From: Larix kaempferi
Taxonomy: Eukaryota > Streptophyta > Pinopsida > Pinales > Pinaceae
Direction of reading: 5' to 3'
Assembly (NCBI GenBank): GCA_027924585.1
Contig: BSBM01000096.1
Coordinates: forward strand, 5,641,501-5,705,500
DNA: 64,000 nt
The number at the start of each line of letters is the position of its first letter. Position 1 is the first letter of the stretch. Positions 58,802 through 64,000 of the stretch are shown piece by piece. The position numbers and the translations under genes were made by a program. The notes beneath the pieces were generated by a model. That model saw nothing but the letters and a program-made list of their open reading frames with translations, was not told where the DNA came from and did no database searches.

Positions 58802-61800
58802 TGTAACATCTCGAATTTTCGTAAAAATTTAAATTTTTTGGTAATAGAATTAATTATGATAGTAATAATTGTGGAATTAATAAATGACATTACGACCACA
58901 TTAGTTGTACAGTTATTAGTTCTAAGCATGCTTTATTTTCTGTTTTAACATCAATAAGATAATGACAGTGTTAACATATAATTGGTAAATATGACTATGA
59001 GGACAAATAAAAAAAAAGATTGGAAATATGCTGCGACACTTTCTCTTTTGCAATGATACTGACAGTTTGGCTTTGCTACATAAGGGTGTCCTACGAGGTA
59101 CCCTGGAGCTTACTTAGCTGCAACGCTAAAGCTTGTTGAATGTCCTATGTGCAGACGACAGGTAAGAACGAAGTACGTGTAGTTCAATTTCGATGTCATA
59201 ATTAAATAGAATGTTATAATTTCTGTTGCAACTCTCCAGAAGTGAGCAAGTATGAAATTCATAGATAAAAATATTATCTTTCAGATGTACGTCATTCTGC
59301 AGATAGTTGTTGTCACTGTACTAGCTAGCTTTAAAGTCGTCATTATATTTCCATCATTGATGTAATACATGTATCACAAAGTCATTAAATGCTTGTATGA
59401 GAGAGTATGGTAAGAACTCATAGCTTTTTAGTCATTCTTCAAACTGAATATCTATATCCTTGGATCCAACGAATGTCTGCTATACAGACTAATTATTTTT
59501 ATATCTTTGATAACAGAGTTTGTATAATCACAACCAAAGAATTACAAGGGTTACATTATAATATCCTAAGTATGGGCTACTTTAATCGTAACCTTACTAT
59601 GATGAACTAGTGATACTTATTACCCTTACAAGGGTTTATATCTATTTGTAAGAATGGAATAAAGTGAGACTATGTCAATAATGTGACTATAGTTACCCTA
59701 TTAACTAATATCTAAGTCCTAACATTATTATTTAAATCTACAAAATAGTAACCTTGGGACTTAAATAATAAATTGGAAGGTTGATCTATATGGATTTGTG
59801 TATTGTCGTGGGTCAAACGATACAATAACATGTGATATATAACTTAGAACCTATACGAAACTTGTGATTCGACTTATCATAGCATAATGTTATAATGTTG
59901 TGTAATAGGGTTGTAATGTAACATTGGGAAATAGAACACTGACAAGCAATTAATGTTGGCAGGGTGGCGATTTGCTGGTTCATTTAAGTGACAAGAACGT
60001 CGAGCTATCGTGGATATTTTCTTTCGATTTTGCATTAAAATATTGACATGAAAGTCAGGGTGACAAGGTTTGTTGTCAATCCACATATGGTAATATCATT
60101 GTAATGGTGAATGCTGAAACCACCGTGTCATTGTTGTGAGTTAACCTTCCTCTGAGTTGGATGTTTAGAACGATCCAGCGTGATCCACTGAGGCGTTACC
60201 ATTTATGTGAAGTGATAGTGCATTGAATGCATGGGTTGCTCGACCCAATGCAACCTCACTGGCATACTGGCAAACGTTGATTTTGATGAATTTCGATCGT
60301 TCGATTTCAACTCTAACCTCTGTCATTAAAAGGGTTTATGAGCTTGGAAAGATGTTTGTTGTGTTATTATTTTGGTCTGTGTGGCCGACAGGCTGTCGAA
60401 ATTTCGGTGTAGGAATTCTGTATGAGGTTTGACCTTGAGACCTCTGGTTTTGGAAGGTTACAGTTCCCTTCCTGTTGCAATGGCATCGTTTTGATGGACT
60501 GTGTACCTAGTTTATAGTATCAATGGTTGGTAGTTCTGGAACTCGTCGTTTTTGTTTGAGTCAAAGGTTTTCCCTGGTGTAAAATGGATCGAGGGTTTCT
60601 CGTCTCGTCTTCAGCGTGGAGTCATTATTGAACTGGTGAAAGTGGAATGCTTTGGTAGTTTTGCAGCAAGGTAAATTTTCCTTTTATCAAATAGTAAAAT
60701 CTTTAAATGTACTTCATCTTTCGATTTGGATAGGTATTAATCACCAAAACTAAGCCATCGTTTGTTGTCAGTTGCAGATTGTGAGGAAGAACATCAAGCA
60801 AGGGTTATTGCAAGGTTGGCGAGCTTTCATTCAGGTAAGTTCCGGGTCTTCCAAACCCTCATAGGTGCTATGTGACTGTGTTGATGAGGTTTCAAGGGTT
60901 GTGAAGTTAGTCTTGCCATGGCTCGTCATTCTTTGTTGAATGAATAACTTCGGACCACCACTTATAAATCAAATGATACTATTTTTCGATATTGTGACTT
61001 TTTTTGGTTAAAGATCTTGGGTTCTTTACCATGTTATCGATATTCGTTGAACTGGAAAATGTAAGGCTCGTTAAAGACAAGGGTTTTAAGAACTTGTTTC
61101 AATAATGATTTTGGGTATAAACCCTGTATGTTTTTATTTGGAAAAACACGTTGTAATTCTCATTCTGATCACCACGACTTCATTCTTGAAGTTGGGAGAA
61201 AAAGGAAGAGCTGAGGCTCGTCTACTGTGTACATAATATTTCCTTCTCAGTAATGAAAATATATGCTATTTAACTCTGTATAAAAGTATGTGTTAAAATG
61301 ACTTGAGTCCGTAGGTTGATATCGTGATTTTCGTCTTAATCTAGGGTTTGTAAGACTTTGTTTAAAGTGATAGCTCGATAATGAAAACTATTAGTTTCTG
61401 TGTAGAAATCGTATTGTTGTAGGTTGTCAATGTGAATTTTTTCTATGCTTAGGTTATGTGATACTTGTATCAGATGATAGCTCTATAAAGTATGTTGTTT
61501 GAATGGTAGTTACAATCGTTGTAAAGAATATGACAAGCAAAACCATGGTTCGTAAATGGTCTTTGGAAATTAAACATATAAACTATAGTTGTTTTCATAA
61601 TAATCTGTACATAAGATAGGGTTTGTACTGTAGAGTAATATGGATATAATATGCACTTTTATGATACCATGTGTAAATGAATAGAGATCTAAGACAAACG
61701 ATCTTAGGTTTATATAGTAATACAATACAGTGGTTAGAAAACAAATTTAGAGATTATAATAATTCTAAAATGATTGTAAATGTGGTTATTCTAATAATGA

Positions 61801-63100
61801 ATGATGTAAGAAAATACAGTGTGTGATAAAGAATGACTGTGTGATTGTTTGCATTTACAGCATGTGAATGATGATAACAATACTGTTTATTTTGAAGCTG
61901 TAATATAAATATGCTTTGTCGATTTACTTTTGAATGCTACATAAAATAATAGAATGAGAAAACTATAATATATATATGTAGAGAAGAGAACGATACTTAT
62001 ATTTTATGAAACAATGCAATAATTTATGACAATTCTAGATATTATACATTAAGTTTTATTACTGTTAAATATAGAGTAGAATAATAAAAATATAAATCAA
62101 TCACTGTTCTATCTATTTGAATCAATGGCATTTGCCTATCTTCTAATCTATTTTTAATTTGTGTATCTATACTAGAGTACGATGCTTCAAAAAAACATGT
62201 GGAAAAATATAGATATTGGTTTATCAAATCAAAATCATCATTAAACTTAAACATTCAGACTTTAAACAAATCTAGGTTTGAATTCTTTTTCGAAGCAATA
62301 AACAGAAAATACTAATTAAACAGAAAAAAATTATTAACTGAGAATAAGTAGAAAATTTGTAGAACCTGAGAAAATATGTAGGGCAACAAACAACCCAAGA
62401 AGACTGTTCCACCCAACCAATTCCTGAAAACAGTCAAGTACTATCTTAGGACCCCCAAGCCTGTTCACTGAACCACCAGGAGGAAGAAACTCAGGAAATA
62501 GGACTTCTTCTGACAGTAACAAATAATTTCTGAATCTTCAATAGCTAGCAGTCCAATAGACCTACACCAGCATCTCTGGTTCTTCTCAGCAATATGCAGA
62601 CTTAAGATTACACTCACCACTAGCCTCCCTATTCGAATCTCTCAGTGATCACATGATGCACATGAGGAAAATATTCTGCAGAAATATTGATTAAGAGCTG
62701 CCTGCTCAATTGGAATTTGCCTTTATAGGCTACCTAGGCCTTTTCAGATGTTACTGGGTCATTAAATGAGCCGCCTGCTCACTCCCTCCACCTAGGGGAT
62801 AATGCCCTATTTTTAGGGGTAGTTGTCCCATAACCAACAGCTAGTGGTGTGATGCAATTGCTGCCATCTGTCCCATACCTTCCAACAGCTTCCATTCCTC
62901 CTAGTGGGTCAGTGAACATTCATTTAACAGTCCTCTTGGGTGTTTGTCTCCTAATTTATTTATTTAAATAATAATATTCAGTAATTACATTCATCCATGA
63001 TCAAAACTGATCATAATTACAAAACTTTGTAATTAAATTTAACATAAAGTATTTTGCAAATAAAATAGTAATTTTTCAAAATTTGGGTAGGTGACAAACA
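58802..63100 (-). repeat. 3' LTR of chromodomain gypsy element (about 4.3 kb)
   Basis: Left end tgtaacatctcg, right end tgacaaaca next to a C7 run (minus G7 polypurine tract) and the pol 3' end. The span is unusually long for an LTR; nested insertions inside were not found but cannot be excluded. No coding region is supported within it. Without the partner LTR the boundaries remain provisional. Confidence 0.6.
62719..62729 (-). promoter_or_regulatory. TATA box candidate in the long LTR
   Basis: Minus strand CCTATAAAGGC, about 375 bases inside the 5' (right) end of the LTR, a plausible U3/R promoter position. Confidence 0.4.
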
Positions 63101-63135
63101 CCCCCCCTTAAGTCTCAACATCGTCCTCGATGTTG
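63101..63135 (-). promoter_or_regulatory. Polypurine tract and stem-loop, chromovirus
   Basis: Minus strand: perfect stem-loop CAACATCG-AGGA-CGATGTTG (63116-63135), then TTAAGGGGGGG abutting the LTR. The pol stop lies upstream, so here the stem-loop is outside the coding frame. Confidence 0.7.
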
Positions 63136-63136
63136 G

Positions 63137-64000
63137 TTAATCACTCCTTGAGTGTTCCTGAAACAGAGTTGGGTATGCTTCCCGCATACTACTCTCCAAA
63201 TCCCAGGTTGCCTCTTCTGCGCTAAGGTTCTTCCATTGCACCTTCACTTGCCCAATGCTGCGATTCCGGAGAATAGTTTCCCTCCTTCTGAGGATACAAT
63301 CTGGTTCCACCGGAAAATATCCGTCTTGTCCCACCTATACATCATTCCAGTTGACAACATGAGTAGTATCGTGCACATATTTATTTAAAAATGATATATG
63401 AAAAACATTATGTATTTTTAAGTTTGGTGGCAAATCCAGTTAGTATGCCACTGCTCCAACCTTACGCAATATTTCAAAAGGACCGCAATACCTAGGTGCC
63501 AACTTGGCACAGCTTCCCAATTTCAGTGAACTCTTTTTCGGTCTTACCTTCAGGAATACATTTTCACCAACCTGGAACTCTTTATGAGTTCTCTTTGAAT
63601 CTGCTTGACTCTTCTTCCTATCTTGGGCAGCTTTTAAATGTCCTTGCACCTATTTCACAATTAGTTCTAACTCCTGCAATAATTCAGGTCCTAAAACAAC
63701 TCTATTTACTGGATCATTCCACGAAACAGGTGTATTACATTTCCTACCATAAAGAATTTCAAAAGGACTAAGTCTGGCTGATGCATGATAGTGATTATTA
63801 TAAGCAAATTCTGCTAAGTGCAAGTAGTCTTCCCAATTACCAGGCTGATCCTTAACATACAGTCTTAATAAATCTTCTAAAACTTGGTTTACTCTTTCTG
63901 TCTGACCATCCGTCTGTGGATGAAATGTTGTACTGAAATTTAAAGTTGTGTTCAATCCTTTAAACAATGACCTCCAGAAGTTACCTGTAAACTTTAAGTC
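63137..64000 (-). pseudogene. Ty3/gypsy chromovirus pol, 3' end (integrase, chromodomain)
   Basis: Integrase core end: FSTTFHPQTDGQTERVNQ, LRLYVKDQPGNWEDYLHLAEFAYNN and SPFEILYGRKC at 63650-63967. Then the post-core domain with FQVGENVFLKVRP and LAPRYCGPFEILRKVGAVAY (63440-63649), and a chromodomain-like end ILRRRETILRN, VQWKNLSAEEATWDLE (63137-63334). This tail targets integration to chromatin in chromoviruses. Three stops (near 63650, 63438 and 63335) each fit CAG/CAA to TAG/TAA. The element continues past the window. Confidence 0.92.

Overview
This is a repeat-dominated stretch of a plant nuclear genome. Evidence: plant-type Ty3/gypsy and Ty1/copia LTR retrotransposons, primer-binding sites matching plant initiator tRNA-Met, a tRNA-derived SINE, low GC and no compact genes. 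The multi-kilobase LTRs and deep nesting suggest a large genome (gymnosperm-like is a guess only). No intact host gene is visible; one possible host exon lies at 21603-21729. Almost all retroelement coding lies on the minus strand and is broken.

Layout. (1) 1-11885: 'family C', a Ty3/gypsy element present as units that share LTRs (LTRs 4084-4498 and 11419-11833; period about 7.06 kb; roughly 1% divergence over the first 700 bases). Each unit has gag, a 2 kb leader and a PBS; the complete unit also has protease and RT but lacks most of RNase H and all of integrase. (2) 11886-12439: a chimeric U3-like patch with a TATA box and AGTAGCGCT motifs. (3) 12440-18363: 'family D', a 3'-truncated gypsy element with five zinc knuckles and a second gag-like domain between protease and RT; its 5' LTR is 18035-18363. 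(4) 18364-25640: mostly anonymous sequence with a complete SINE (16-bp target duplication) next to the candidate exon. (5) 25640-28930: gypsy remnants around a tRNA-Val-like sequence and a G-rich, self-complementary ~35-bp tandem array.

(6) 29064-58800: 'family A', a non-coding element with ~4.0-4.2 kb LTRs and a ~2.95 kb internal region (LARD-like), arranged LTR-int-LTR-int-LTR. The first internal region is split at 33336 by a nested stack: a solo LTR of 'family B' (5-bp duplication cctgg), invaded by a full family B element (LTRs 34289-35688 and 45068-46466), itself invaded by a 5'-truncated Ty1/copia element (39120-42856). The second internal region carries a solo copia-type LTR (54474-55066, duplication tcaca). 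(7) 58802-64000: the 4.3 kb 3' LTR and pol 3' end of a chromodomain gypsy element that runs off the window.

Most stop codons breaking the retrotransposon frames can be explained as single C-to-T (or G-to-A) changes, as expected for silenced, methylated DNA. The most interesting signals are a stem-loop beside the polypurine tract that is kept in three gypsy families although it falls in different reading frames, the palindromic G-rich array, and the unusual domain order of family D.
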